Below, piece by piece: positions 1-9,081 of a stretch of DNA of 48,968 nucleotides. A program made the translations under genes and the position numbers. Numbering within the stretch: the first letter of the stretch is position 1; every line of letters begins with the position of its first letter. This DNA is from Gracilibacillus alcaliphilus (GTDB lineage: Bacteria; Bacillota; Bacilli; Bacillales; Amphibacillaceae): positions 1 through 48,968 of the forward strand of contig NZ_JAFBFA010000040.1 of assembly GCF_016909015.1 (NCBI RefSeq). The letters run 5' to 3'. Below the pieces are notes generated by a model. It did not search any database. It was not told the origin of the DNA and saw only the letters and a list, made by a program, of their open reading frames with translations.

Positions 1-189
1 AAATTAATAAAAAATCAAGTACAGCAATGGGTGGCAGGTTTACCTAACTATATCAAGGGTTACTTGTCTATTTCAGTGTGCGAAAGTTGAGTTATTAATT
101 TAACTCACGCGGAAATTAGAAGAATCAATCTTTTTGGTGAAATAGTAAATAATTATGGTAATTTATCTGCTGATCATGACCCCTTTCAA

Positions 190-1254
190 ATGGATCAAGT
201 ATTTCTACAAACAACATTAAACAGAAAGACAAAAGCCTTCCCAGATATATTTTGTGAGAATGATTATATTTATTATGGTCTAATTACATTGGAAAATAAA
301 GAAAAAATATTAATCGGTCCTGTACAGATTGTTAATAAACAACATAATGATTTGGCTGAATTTATGATTTGTACTCATCAACTTCGGGATGGGCAAGCTT
401 ATAAATTACCTTATTGCGACCTTCATATATTCTTGCAAGGTATTATACTATTAAATCATCTTCTAACTGGACGGGAAGTCTATCTTTATGAATTATATGC
501 TTGCAACGGCATCACAGAAGAAGAAATATATTCAACAAAAAATGAAATTAGTAATATTGTTTTCTATCATCGTGAAGTAGAGATTCCACACAATCCGTAT
601 GATCATGAAGCAAGAAAGTTAGAAAGTATTCAAAATGGAAATCTAGATCTACTGATAAAATGCCAAAAGGAAATCTGGATCGGACAACTTGGGAAGGTTG
701 CTTATCATCCAGTAAGACAGGCGAAAAACATAGCAATTATTGTTATTGTTCTCGCATCAAGGGCAGCTATACAAGGTGGTTTATCTCCTGAACTGTCCTT
801 TTCTATGGCAGATGGCTATATTTTAACTATTGAGAAGATGACAAGTGTGCTGCAGATTCAAGCAACCATGAATCAATCAGAAATAGAGTTCACCCATGCT
901 GTCAGGAAGTTAAATAAAACGAGGAAAAAGCATATATTAGTTGAAAAGACGAGAGACTATATATTTAAACATTTACATCATGCTATTCGAGTGCATGAAA
1001 TTGGGGAAGCCTTATCTGTAAATAAAGATTATCTCTCTACTGTATTCAGTAGAGAAGAAGGAATCACAATTCAGCAATATATTCTTCGAGAAAAGGTAAA
1101 GTATAGTGAAGAATTGTTGAAATACTCCGATTATAAGATTTATGAAATTTCTAACTATCTATCTTTTAGCTCCCAAAGTCATTTTAGTTTATCCTTTAAG
1201 AAAATAGCAGGTATGACACCGAAACAATATCGAAATAACTATGCAAAAATATAA
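190..1254 (+). CDS. AraC-family transcriptional regulator (5' end uncertain)
   Basis: The last 100 or so residues form a typical AraC/XylS double helix-turn-helix, with the second helix pair and the family signature around 'SFSSQSHFSLSFKKIAGMTPKQYR'-type residues near the C-terminus. The first 240 residues are an unrecognised sensor region. The gene sits just upstream of an arabinofuranosidase gene, so control of arabinan genes is a fair inference. The ATG at 190 has no visible ribosome binding site. The frame stays open and looks coding back to a TGA at 88-90, without a convincing start codon there. Either a rare start is used or the 5' end has been damaged. The DNA-binding assignment is secure; the ligand and the true N-terminus are not known. 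Confidence 0.75.
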   Translation: MDQVFLQTTLNRKTKAFPDIFCENDYIYYGLITLENKEKILIGPVQIVNKQHNDLAEFMICTHQLRDGQAYKLPYCDLHIFLQGIILLNHLLTGREVYLYELYACNGITEEEIYSTKNEISNIVFYHREVEIPHNPYDHEARKLESIQNGNLDLLIKCQKEIWIGQLGKVAYHPVRQAKNIAIIVIVLASRAAIQGGLSPELSFSMADGYILTIEKMTSVLQIQATMNQSEIEFTHAVRKLNKTRKKHILVEKTRDYIFKHLHHAIRVHEIGEALSVNKDYLSTVFSREEGITIQQYILREKVKYSEELLKYSDYKIYEISNYLSFSSQSHFSLSFKKIAGMTPKQYRNNYAKI

Positions 1255-1263
1255 GATTGGTGA

Positions 1264-1300
1264 TAAAAAAACAATAAATATGATATATTTATTGTTTTTT
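1264..1300 (+). terminator. AT-rich intrinsic terminator after the AraC gene
   Basis: A perfect AT-rich inverted repeat (AAAAAACAATAAATAT / ATATTTATTGTTTTTT) around a three-base loop ends in a T-run, ten bases after the regulator's stop codon. The stem is weak because it has few G-C pairs, so some readthrough into the next gene is plausible. Confidence 0.6.
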
Positions 1301-1342
1301 GCTTGCTATGATTTCTTTATTAGACTAGATGGAGGAGATAGT

Positions 1343-2842
1343 ATGCAAGTTCATATCCAAGTAAATGATAAAAGAAGCTATGGCCAAAGAAATCCAATGA
1401 TTTACGGGCATTTTATTGAACATTTTCATCGGCAAATCTATGATGGTATCTATGATCCAGACTCAATTTTTGCGGATGAAGATGGATTTCGTACCGATAT
1501 TATGGAAGCGATGAAAAAGATCAAAATTCCTATACTCAGGTGGCCGGGAGGGTGTTTCGTATCTTCCTATCATTGGAAAGAGGCTGTAGGAAAGGCAAGA
1601 ACACCTTTTTTTGATAAAGCATGGCGTGTCGAAGATCCAAATACATTTGGTACAGATGAATATCTTGCGTTGTGTAAGAAGTTAGACTGTGAACCTTACA
1701 TTTGTACAAATGCAGGAACAGGTACACTAGAAGAAATGAGTGATTGGGTGGAATACTGCAATTTGGATTATGAGGGACAGTATGCCAAATGGAGAATAGA
1801 AAACGGTCATCGTGAACCATATAATGTGAAATATTGGAGTGTTGGAAATGAAAATTATGGTGCCTGGGAAATAGGAGCAAAATCAGCAGAAGAATGGGGA
1901 CGTTTAACCCGTGAGGCTGCAAAAATGATAAAACACGTGGATCCGCAGACAGAACTTTCGGCCGCAGCCCTGGCAGATGTAGATTGGAATGTTAACTTAC
2001 TGCAAGATTGTGGAGAGTTTCTTGACTGGATTTCTATTCATGAATATTGGGACATGGTTCCAGAGAAGAATGATCTAGCAACATATGAGCAATGTATGGC
2101 ATACACTATTGATATTGATCACACAGTAGATGAAATAAGAGGGCTTTTACAAGCAATGAAACTAGACAAGAAAATAAAGATAGCGTTTGATGAATGGAAC
2201 CTTAGAAGCTGGTATCATCCTAATGTTCATACCATTAGACAAGGGGTAGACAAGAAAGATTATTTGGACCCTCGAAATGCAAACGATGACAATAGTCAAT
2301 ACACGATGGCAGACGCTGTTTTTACCGCAAGTTTTTTAAGTGCTATGAATAGAAATTGCGATATTGTCGGTATGGCTAACTTTGCTCCTGTTGTAAATAC
2401 GAGAGGTTGTATATATAGTTATCCAGAAGGAATTGTCTTGCGAAGCACCTACCATGTATTTGACCTATATGTGAATTATCTTGGTGATACGATTATTGAT
2501 GTATGGGCAGAGGAGCTACCTGTTATGCAGGTGACACATAAGAATGGCGAAGATCTGGAAATGGAGACGATCGATATTCTTGCTACTAAATGGTCAGATA
2601 AACCTGGCATTGCATTAGCACTCATCAATAAACATCCGATGGAATCTCAGAAAATAAAGCTTTCGTTTTCAGCCAGCGGTAACAATGTGAAATGGTATGG
2701 GATTTGTGGTGAAACACCCAATTCCTATAATGATGTGGATAAAAATGAAGTAACTATTTTTGAAGAAGATCTTGGTGATTTTACAAGTAATATGGAAGTC
2801 GAATTACATCCTCATTCTGTGAATATCATTCAGATCGTTTGA
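1343..2842 (+). CDS. GH51 alpha-L-arabinofuranosidase (copy 1)
   Basis: A 499-residue glycoside hydrolase of family 51, which removes terminal alpha-L-arabinofuranosyl residues from arabino-oligosaccharides. The GNEN motif places the acid/base at Glu170 and the FDEWN motif places the nucleophile at Glu284. The family landmarks 'YGHFIEH' (21-27) and 'RWPGG' (66-70) are present. There is no signal peptide, so it should act in the cytoplasm. The start is the ATG preceded by GGAGGAG at 1331-1337; the frame is open further upstream, but only this ATG has a ribosome binding site. It is distinct from the two other GH51 proteins in this locus, so the three may differ in linkage preference. The exact substrate cannot be read from the sequence. 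Confidence 0.9.
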   Translation: MQVHIQVNDKRSYGQRNPMIYGHFIEHFHRQIYDGIYDPDSIFADEDGFRTDIMEAMKKIKIPILRWPGGCFVSSYHWKEAVGKARTPFFDKAWRVEDPNTFGTDEYLALCKKLDCEPYICTNAGTGTLEEMSDWVEYCNLDYEGQYAKWRIENGHREPYNVKYWSVGNENYGAWEIGAKSAEEWGRLTREAAKMIKHVDPQTELSAAALADVDWNVNLLQDCGEFLDWISIHEYWDMVPEKNDLATYEQCMAYTIDIDHTVDEIRGLLQAMKLDKKIKIAFDEWNLRSWYHPNVHTIRQGVDKKDYLDPRNANDDNSQYTMADAVFTASFLSAMNRNCDIVGMANFAPVVNTRGCIYSYPEGIVLRSTYHVFDLYVNYLGDTIIDVWAEELPVMQVTHKNGEDLEMETIDILATKWSDKPGIALALINKHPMESQKIKLSFSASGNNVKWYGICGETPNSYNDVDKNEVTIFEEDLGDFTSNMEVELHPHSVNIIQIV

Positions 2843-2899
2843 ATGAGACGGAGCAGTTATCAAAATAGTATAAAAAAAGAAGTCAACTCTTCTTATACA

Positions 2900-2945
2900 A
2901 ATCCGCTACTTAAAAATGTACAACATTTAAGTAGCGGATTTTTTC
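2900..2945 (+). terminator. intrinsic terminator after GH51 copy 1
   Basis: A perfect 15 bp stem (AATCCGCTACTTAAA pairing with its complement at 2926-2940) with an 11-base loop is followed by TTTTC. It closes the first transcription unit. Confidence 0.85.
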
Positions 2946-2983
2946 AATGAAAGTATATCCAATGCCAGTTAACTATTGCAGAA

Positions 2984-3043
2984 ATATCCTCCGTAGAAGG
3001 TATGGAGAGCAAAGCAGCCGCTGTGGCTTCTCGTAGCGGATAT
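2984..3043. repeat. imperfect palindromic intergenic element
   Basis: The left arm ATATCCTCCGTAGAAG (2984-2999) and right arm CTTCTCGTAGCGGATAT (3027-3043) are imperfect inverted copies around a GC-richer centre. It resembles the small palindromic repeats scattered between genes in Bacillaceae. Only one copy is visible in this window, so its repeat status is inferred. Confidence 0.4.
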
Positions 3044-3249
3044 CTATCTTGGTAAAAGATAAAGGACTAAATGATGGCAGTTCGTTTTTAGATATACTAG
3101 TAGCTTTAGCTATATTTATTAGTAAATCTCTTTTTAGAAAACAGTTATTAAATTAATTAAATTAAGAATCTTTGGATTGTTTGAAGTTTATATTTGTTAA
3201 CTTAATTATGTTTAAATTTTAAAGATTAACATCCATATTCAAAAAGGTA

Positions 3250-3278
3250 TTGAAAAAGTAAGTATATTTATATATAAT
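3250..3278 (+). promoter_or_regulatory. sigma-A promoter for the arabinan operon
   Basis: TTGAAA at 3250-3255 and a perfect TATAAT at 3273-3278 are separated by exactly 17 bases. Transcription should start near 3285, giving a leader of about 195 nt before the GTG of the second GH51 gene. The rest of the 2946-3249 gap is AT-rich and shows no gene. Confidence 0.65.
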
Positions 3279-3290
3279 TAATCCATCGAA

Positions 3291-3306
3291 AGTTATACGT
3301 ACAATT
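3291..3306. promoter_or_regulatory. AraR-like operator
   Basis: AGTTATACGTACAATT matches the B. subtilis AraR box ATTTGTACGTACAAAT at 13 of 16 positions, including the full TACGTACAA core. It lies right after the predicted transcription start, where a bound repressor would block transcription. A second, looser palindrome, ATTTG-N8-CAAAT at 3335-3352, is centred 45 bp downstream, about four helical turns away. AraR itself is not encoded in this window. Confidence 0.55.
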
Positions 3307-3420
3307 AGAGGGGTGATAATTAACGTATATGCATATTTGCGTTCGGACAAATAACATGAACCTAATATATTTGCATGCTTGATAAATACAATGATTCACT
3401 ATATTTTTAGGTCTGTCGAA

Positions 3421-3438
3421 ATTGTAAGCGTTATTTCT
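3421..3438. promoter_or_regulatory. cre-like CcpA site in the abfA leader
   Basis: ATTGTAAGCGTTATTTCT fits the left half and centre of the cre consensus (WWTGNAARCGNWWNCAWW) but lacks the CA of the right half. Its place in the leader of a sugar-utilisation operon fits carbon catabolite repression. Confidence 0.4.
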
Positions 3439-3479
3439 GAGCGTATTCTAATTCATTTACTGGAAGGTAGGGGTTATTA

Positions 3480-4994
3480 GTGGTAAAAGAAACAGTCAAG
3501 GCAAGAATGGTAGTAGACAAAGATTTTCAAATTTCAGCAATCGATAAACGTATTTATGGATCCTTTATTGAACATTTAGGCAGGGCAGTTTATGGAGGAA
3601 TTTATGAACCTGATCATCCAACTGCTGATCAGCTTGGCTTCCGCCAGGATGTACTTGATTTGGTAAAGGAATTGCAAGTGCCAATTGTCAGATACCCAGG
3701 TGGGAATATGGTATCGGCGTATAACTGGGAAGATGGAGTAGGACCGAAAGAGGAACGCCCTAAACGTTTAGAGCTTGCTTGGCGAGTGACCGAAACCAAT
3801 CAAATGGGAACGAATGAGTTTATGGATTGGGCCAAAGCAGCGAATACAGACGTTATGATGGCTGTGAACTTAGGAACAAGAGGAATTGACGCTGCCCGTA
3901 ATTTACTAGAGTACTGTAACCATCCGGGTGGTACTTATTGGAGCGACCTGCGAAAATCACATGGTTATGCAGAGCCGCATAAGATTAAGACTTGGTGTCT
4001 TGGAAATGAAATGGATGGTCCATGGCAAATCGGCCAGAAGACGGCTCAAGAATATGGCCGCCTGGCATATGAAACAGCTAAGGCAATGCGGGCAGTAGAT
4101 CCAGATATCGAATTGGTCAGCTGTGGCAGCTCTAATTCCAATATGCCGACATTCCCAAGCTGGGAAGCAGAAACATTGGAGCATACGTATGAAGTGGCTG
4201 ACTATATTTCACTGCACCAGTATTACGGTAACCGCAGTGGCGATACAGCGAACTATTTAGCCAAATCACTGGATATGGAGAATTTTATTGAGACCGTAGT
4301 GGCGACATGTGATTATATTAAGGCGAAAAAACGCAGCAAAAAGAATATGTACTTAAGTTTTGATGAATGGAATGTATGGTTCCACTCTAATGAACAAGAT
4401 AAGGAAATTGAGCCATGGACAGTAGCTCCTCCTCAATTAGAAGATGTCTATACGTTTGAAGATGCATTATTAGTAGGCAGTATGTTAAATACGATGCTGC
4501 GCCACTCTGACCGAGTGAAGGTTGCTTGTATGGCGCAGTTAGTAAACGTTATTGCACCAATTATGACAGAGAATGGCGGTGCTGCTTGGAAGCAAACGAT
4601 CTTCTATCCGTATTACTATACCTCTGTCTATGGACGTGGAGTAGCATTACAGCCGATTGTCAGCTCGCCGAAATATGATAGTAAAGACTTTACAGATGTT
4701 CCTTACTTAGATACAGCTGTTGTGCATAATGAGGAAAAAGAAGAGGTTGTTGTATTTGCAACCAATCGTCACTTAAAGCAGCCATTAGAAGTAGATATAG
4801 ATGTACGTTCATTTGAGGGTTATGAAGTGGTAGAACATGTTGTCTTAGAAAATGAAGATGTCAAAGCGGTGAATCTAGCAGGACAGGAAAATGTCAAGCC
4901 ACATAGCAACGGTGAGTCAAATGTGGACAATGGAAAGTTAGTTTCTATTTTCCCTAAATGTTCTTGGAATATGGTGCGTTTAAAGAAAAAATAA
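3480..4994 (+). CDS. abfA: GH51 intracellular alpha-L-arabinofuranosidase AbfA
   Basis: A 504-residue GH51 enzyme that closely resembles B. subtilis AbfA, which releases arabinose from imported arabino-oligosaccharides. The acid/base is Glu177 in the GNEMDG motif and the nucleophile Glu296 in FDEWN. 'YGSFIEHLGRAVYGGIYEP' (26-44) and 'RYPGG' are typical of the AbfA branch. The start is GTG with AAGGTAGGGG just upstream. No signal peptide is present. The gene follows the AraR-like operator and promoter and precedes the araPQ-type permeases. In B. subtilis abfA also sits with araNPQ in one operon, which supports the assignment. Confidence 0.92.
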   Translation: MVKETVKARMVVDKDFQISAIDKRIYGSFIEHLGRAVYGGIYEPDHPTADQLGFRQDVLDLVKELQVPIVRYPGGNMVSAYNWEDGVGPKEERPKRLELAWRVTETNQMGTNEFMDWAKAANTDVMMAVNLGTRGIDAARNLLEYCNHPGGTYWSDLRKSHGYAEPHKIKTWCLGNEMDGPWQIGQKTAQEYGRLAYETAKAMRAVDPDIELVSCGSSNSNMPTFPSWEAETLEHTYEVADYISLHQYYGNRSGDTANYLAKSLDMENFIETVVATCDYIKAKKRSKKNMYLSFDEWNVWFHSNEQDKEIEPWTVAPPQLEDVYTFEDALLVGSMLNTMLRHSDRVKVACMAQLVNVIAPIMTENGGAAWKQTIFYPYYYTSVYGRGVALQPIVSSPKYDSKDFTDVPYLDTAVVHNEEKEEVVVFATNRHLKQPLEVDIDVRSFEGYEVVEHVVLENEDVKAVNLAGQENVKPHSNGESNVDNGKLVSIFPKCSWNMVRLKKK

Positions 4995-5018
4995 ACCGCC
5001 TGTATCTGAAAAAACAAA

Positions 5019-5064
5019 GTCCGTCACTCTCTCAGCTCTAAATAAGAGGTGAGAGATAACGGAC
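5019..5064 (+). other. intercistronic hairpin between abfA and araP
   Basis: GTCCGT...ACGGAC encloses CTCTCTCA/TGAGAGA-type and CTCT/AGAG pairing around a short loop. No U-run follows on the plus strand, so it is more likely a processing or stability hairpin, or a partial attenuator, than a full terminator. Confidence 0.4.
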
Positions 5065-5115
5065 ATTAACGCCTCAATGAATATGTACAACTTGTTCCGC
5101 AAAGGAGTGATGAAA

Positions 5116-6045
5116 ATGGAGGCAAATCGAGCAATCGGTACAAAAAAGGAATCCAGCTCATTTATGAAATTTCTGAATTCTAAGAAAGTTGTCCCCTATA
5201 TCTTTGTATCACCATTTATTCTTTCGTTTGTCATATTAACGCTTTATCCAGCTATACGCGGGGTAATAATGAGTTTTCAAAGTATATTGCCTGGACAAGT
5301 CAATTTTGTAGGTTTACAAAATTATGAGCGTGTATTTAATCCAGTATTTTATAAAGCGTTATCAAATACTACTATTTATGTGGTGCTTACGGTAACTATT
5401 CTGACAATCTTACCAATTATCTTAGCTATTATGTTGGATTCAAAGTTTGTTAGATTAAAAACTTTATTTAGGGCTTCTTTGTTTATGCCGGCTTTAGCTT
5501 CAACCATTGTTGCAGGTATGATTTTTCGCCTAATGTTTGGGGAAACGGATACGGCAGCTGCGAATCAAATATTAAATTGGTTAGGGATGGAATCAGTTGA
5601 TTGGCGTTTTAATGCATGGTCTGGTATGTTCCTGATGGTTATGCTTTGTGTCTGGCGTTGGCTGGGGGTAAATATTCTTTACTTTTTGGCAGCGCTTCAA
5701 AATGTGCCGGCAGAATTATATGAGGCTGCCGATATTGATGGTGCCTCTATTTTGCAGAAGTTCTGGTATGTCACATTGCCTTTTCTGAAACCTGTTACGA
5801 TTTTCGTTGTCACTATCTCGATTATTAACGGCTTTAGGATGTTTGAAGAGAGCTTTGTATTCTGGGAGGCAGGTTCTCCTAATAATATTGGCTTGACCGT
5901 AGTAGGTTATATCTATCAACAAGGTATCCAGCAAAATGACATGGGATTCGGTGCAGCGATCGGAGTTATTCTAATGATTATTATCTTTATCATTAGTTTC
6001 ATTCAATTAATATTAACAGGTGCGTTCAAGCGAGGTGATCAGTAG
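5116..6045 (+). CDS. araP: arabino-oligosaccharide ABC importer permease AraP
   Basis: A 309-residue inner-membrane permease of the MalF/UgpA type with six predicted membrane spans. The cytoplasmic EAA loop 'LYEAADIDGASILQKFWYV' is present about 80 residues from the C-terminus; it docks the ATPase. 'IMSFQSILPG' and 'FRMFEESFV' are shared with B. subtilis AraP as I know that protein. The ATG at 5116 is chosen because AAAGGAG at 5101-5107 precedes it at the right distance; an ATG at 5110 and a longer frame from 5077 are less likely. Its partners are AraQ (overlapping by one base) and the lipoprotein AraN. No ATPase gene is linked. Confidence 0.88.
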   Translation: MEANRAIGTKKESSSFMKFLNSKKVVPYIFVSPFILSFVILTLYPAIRGVIMSFQSILPGQVNFVGLQNYERVFNPVFYKALSNTTIYVVLTVTILTILPIILAIMLDSKFVRLKTLFRASLFMPALASTIVAGMIFRLMFGETDTAAANQILNWLGMESVDWRFNAWSGMFLMVMLCVWRWLGVNILYFLAALQNVPAELYEAADIDGASILQKFWYVTLPFLKPVTIFVVTISIINGFRMFEESFVFWEAGSPNNIGLTVVGYIYQQGIQQNDMGFGAAIGVILMIIIFIISFIQLILTGAFKRGDQ

Positions 6046-6884
6046 TGAAAAGATCCAATAATCGCACACTTCTATGGTTTGCCAATATTGGTTTAGCTGT
6101 TATTTGTTTAATAGCCTTGTTTCCAGTGATAATGCTGCTTATTTCTTCTTTGAGACCTTCTTCAGAGTTAATGCGGACAGGGATAAGTTTAGCCTTTGAC
6201 TGGAGCATGCTGAATCTGGACAACTACCTGTATATTTTCACAGAAGCCAATATCTATTGGTCATGGTATATGAATAGTGTTGTCATTTCCGCCATTACGA
6301 TTGTATTGTCCTTGTTTTTCTCAGCCATGGTTGGATATGCCTTGGCAGTGTATGACTTTAAAGGCAGGAACCTTTTTTTCACGTTTGTGGTGTTTATCCT
6401 AATGGTGCCGTTTGAAATCCTGATGTTACCTTTATTTCAAATGATGATCCGTTTTCAATTAGTTGATTCTTACGTTGGTGTTATCTTGCCAATGGTTGTT
6501 GCACCCATTGCCGTCTTTTTCTTCAGGCAGTATGCATTGGGGCTCCCGGTACAGCTGATGGATGCAGCTCGAATCGATGGTTCCACAGAATATGGTATTT
6601 ACTTCAAAATTATGCTGCCTCTGATGGCACCTTCACTGGGAGCGATGGCGATATTGCAAGGGTTAGGCAGCTGGAATAACTTCCTATGGCCGTTAATCGT
6701 CTTGCGTTCCAATGACATGTTTACCCTGCCGATCGGGTTAGCTACTTTGTTGACGCCATATGGCAATAACTATGATGTATTAATTGCTGGATCGGTAATG
6801 ACGGTTATCCCTATTGTTATTTTGTTTATCTTCTTCCAGCGTTATTTTGTAGCTGGTTTAACAGTTGGAGGCGTGAAAGGATAG
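6045..6884 (+). CDS. araQ: arabino-oligosaccharide ABC importer permease AraQ
   Basis: A 279-residue MalG-type permease with six membrane spans and an EAA loop ('LMDAARIDGSTEYGIYFKI') about 100 residues from the end. The GTG start shares one base with the araP stop codon and has GAGGTGAT upstream, so the two permeases are translationally coupled. With AraP it should form the membrane channel for arabino-oligosaccharides delivered by AraN. The name follows from the AraP/AraN neighbours and the similarity of the whole cluster to B. subtilis araNPQ. Confidence 0.87.
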   Translation: MKRSNNRTLLWFANIGLAVICLIALFPVIMLLISSLRPSSELMRTGISLAFDWSMLNLDNYLYIFTEANIYWSWYMNSVVISAITIVLSLFFSAMVGYALAVYDFKGRNLFFTFVVFILMVPFEILMLPLFQMMIRFQLVDSYVGVILPMVVAPIAVFFFRQYALGLPVQLMDAARIDGSTEYGIYFKIMLPLMAPSLGAMAILQGLGSWNNFLWPLIVLRSNDMFTLPIGLATLLTPYGNNYDVLIAGSVMTVIPIVILFIFFQRYFVAGLTVGGVKG

Positions 6885-6910
6885 TAAATCTTAATTGGGG
6901 TGTGCACAAT

Positions 6911-7540
6911 ATGTTTGGACAACAAATAGTAAGTTCATTAGATCGATTTCTGAGGATTATTTTGAAAATGGCTTGGCTTAATTTCTTGTGGATATGGTTT
7001 AGTCTTATGGGGCTGGTTGTAGTTGGTGTTTTTCCAGCTACAACAGCTGCTATCGGTGTAGCTAGAAAATGGATACAGAAAGAAGAGGTATCTGCTTTCC
7101 AGATTTTTAAAGAGATCTATAAACGAGAGTTTGTGAAAGCAAACATTATTGGCGGTATACTGACCGGTATCGGAACCCTATTATTCTTGAATTATCATGC
7201 CTTGCTACAGTTGGGAAATCAGATTCCAGTTTTTGTGGTGTTTGCTTATTACTTTGTAGTGTTTCTGTACGGCATAGTCGCCATATGGATATTCCCTATT
7301 TTAAGTCATTACCAGACGACTATTATGCAATATTTTAAGCATGCCTTCATTATAGGGATTGTTAAAATGCCAACCACTATTATGATTGGTCTATCCATAT
7401 TTGCCATTCTTTTTATTTCGCTAGAGCTTCCTAGCATGTTGTTGTTCTGTACAGTTAGCTTAATAGCTTGCTTGGTAGCCTTCTTAGCTTTGAGAGTTTT
7501 TGAAAATCTAGACGAACAGAATGCAGCGGCAAATTATTAA
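6911..7540 (+). CDS. DUF624 (YesL-like) membrane protein
   Basis: A protein of 209 residues with about five hydrophobic membrane segments and the conserved N-terminal pattern of DUF624 ('MAWLNFLWIWFSLMGLVVVG', then 'FPATTAA.GVARKWI'). DUF624 proteins are regularly found beside carbohydrate ABC importers in Firmicutes, but their function is not established. Here it lies between the permease genes and the binding-protein gene. The ATG at 6911 is preferred over the GTG at 6902, because TTGGGGTG at 6895-6902 spaces correctly to the ATG. A second DUF624 protein in the window accompanies the pectin importer. Confidence 0.85.
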   Translation: MFGQQIVSSLDRFLRIILKMAWLNFLWIWFSLMGLVVVGVFPATTAAIGVARKWIQKEEVSAFQIFKEIYKREFVKANIIGGILTGIGTLLFLNYHALLQLGNQIPVFVVFAYYFVVFLYGIVAIWIFPILSHYQTTIMQYFKHAFIIGIVKMPTTIMIGLSIFAILFISLELPSMLLFCTVSLIACLVAFLALRVFENLDEQNAAANY

Positions 7541-7605
7541 TCGCTATCCCCTTTGTTATTTGTGTTAAATAATTGACATATTAAATGTTATGGAGGTAGA
7601 ACCAA

Positions 7606-8940
7606 ATGAAAAAGAATCTATTATTGTCTACATTTGTCATGTTTCTTTTGTTACTTGCAGCTTGTGGCGGTGGCGGTGACGAATCTGCGGATGCAGAAGA
7701 TGTCACTACAGTTGGAGAGGATATTGAAGGTGCAACAGAATTATCACTATGGGTGTTTGCAGCACAGCATGTGGATTTCTACGAGGATGCTGCGGAGAGC
7801 TGGAATGAAGAAAACCCTGATCAACCTATCAGTCTAAAGGTGGAAACGTATCCTTATGATCAAATGCATAATAACTTGTTGCTAGCATTGCAATCGGGCA
7901 GCGGTGCACCTGATATTGTTGATATTGAAATAGGAAGGTTTCCTAACTTCCTAGAAGGTGAGCCTCAGCTATTGCCAATGAACGACTATGTAGAGCCGGT
8001 TATAGATGAATTTGTCGAATCAAGGTTTGAGATTTACTCGAAAGATGGTAATTACTATGGTTTGCCAACTCATGTAGGTGCTTCTGTCATGTATTACAAC
8101 ACGGAAATAATGGATGAGGCAGGGGTAGATATTGATTCTATTGAAACATGGGAGGATTTTAAAAATGCTGGCGAACAAGTAGTAGCTAACACTGATTCAG
8201 TTATGTTTAATTCGTTCCCAGGAGACCATTTGACTTTTTTCCAGCTTATTGCTCAGCAGGAATCTGATTATTTGGATGAAAATGGGGCTCCTACTATGAA
8301 TCGTCAGGAAAATATTGATGCACTTCAACTGCTTGTAGATATGCAGGAAATGGGGATTGCTGAAGTTGCACCAGGTAATGAGCCTCATGCGGAAGAATAT
8401 TATGCCTATATGAATGATGGAGGAGCTGCAGCTATTAATATGCCTATATGGTATATGGGCCGTTTCATAGATAACATGCCAGATCTAGAGGGGAAAATGG
8501 TCGTTCGCCCAATGCCGGCATTTGAAGAAGGCGGTAATCGTTCAGCCGGTATGGGTGGAACAGGTACAGTAGTAACCAATCAAACAGACTCTCCAGAGTT
8601 GGCACAGGAATTTTTGGCTTATGCGAAATTATCGGAAGAGGGAAATATCAAGCTATGGACTGTCCTAGGATTTGATCCAATCCGTCATAGTGTATGGGAT
8701 GATCCAAGAGTGCTAGAGGATAATAGATATTTTGAATATTTTGGTGATGATATATTTGACACACTAAATGAGGTACGTGATGAGATTGCAGCGGTGAATG
8801 TTAGAACACTAACACCAGATGTAGCTACCGAAATGAATACTAGTGTATTAAATAATGTATTGCGTGATGGTTCTCAGACTCCTGAAGAAGCTTTGAATGC
8901 GGCACAAGAGACATTAGAGCCACAGTATCAGCCAGAATAA
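7606..8940 (+). CDS. araN: arabino-oligosaccharide-binding lipoprotein AraN
   Basis: A 444-residue family 1 extracellular solute-binding protein. It has a lipoprotein signal peptide with lipobox LLAAC (lipidated Cys20), then a Gly/Asp-rich linker. The mature domain has the segments 'YPYDQMHNNLLLALQSG' and 'APDIVDIEIGRF', which match AraN as I recall it from B. subtilis. It should capture arabino-oligosaccharides outside the membrane and hand them to AraPQ. A strong GGAGG ribosome binding site precedes the ATG. In B. subtilis araN precedes araPQ; here it follows them and the DUF624 gene. Confidence 0.88.
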   Translation: MKKNLLLSTFVMFLLLLAACGGGGDESADAEDVTTVGEDIEGATELSLWVFAAQHVDFYEDAAESWNEENPDQPISLKVETYPYDQMHNNLLLALQSGSGAPDIVDIEIGRFPNFLEGEPQLLPMNDYVEPVIDEFVESRFEIYSKDGNYYGLPTHVGASVMYYNTEIMDEAGVDIDSIETWEDFKNAGEQVVANTDSVMFNSFPGDHLTFFQLIAQQESDYLDENGAPTMNRQENIDALQLLVDMQEMGIAEVAPGNEPHAEEYYAYMNDGGAAAINMPIWYMGRFIDNMPDLEGKMVVRPMPAFEEGGNRSAGMGGTGTVVTNQTDSPELAQEFLAYAKLSEEGNIKLWTVLGFDPIRHSVWDDPRVLEDNRYFEYFGDDIFDTLNEVRDEIAAVNVRTLTPDVATEMNTSVLNNVLRDGSQTPEEALNAAQETLEPQYQPE

Positions 8941-8958
8941 ACAATAGAGTTACAGCAG

Positions 8959-8991
8959 GCAGATGGAGGGGGTTTTTTCTTCTTCATCTGC
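8959..8991 (+). other. hairpin after araN
   Basis: GCAGATG and CATCTGC, extended inward by G-U-rich pairing, enclose a T-run in the loop. No U-run follows the stem on the plus strand, so a role as terminator is doubtful. Confidence 0.3.
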
Positions 8992-9081
8992 TAAAAAATG
9001 ATTGTGTTTTTCACGAATAAACGACATGATATAAGTATCTATTGTGAAAAAATACATTCATTTTGAAGGAGAGTAGATACC

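Noticed and set aside
1536..1922. 128-codon minus-strand frame inside GH51 copy 1
   Set aside because: It is the antisense shadow of the conserved GH51 catalytic region and has no independent support.
8959..8991. Strong terminator between araN and the alditol oxidase gene
   Set aside because: The T-run is in the loop rather than after the stem, so it is listed only as a hairpin; co-transcription of the genes remains possible.
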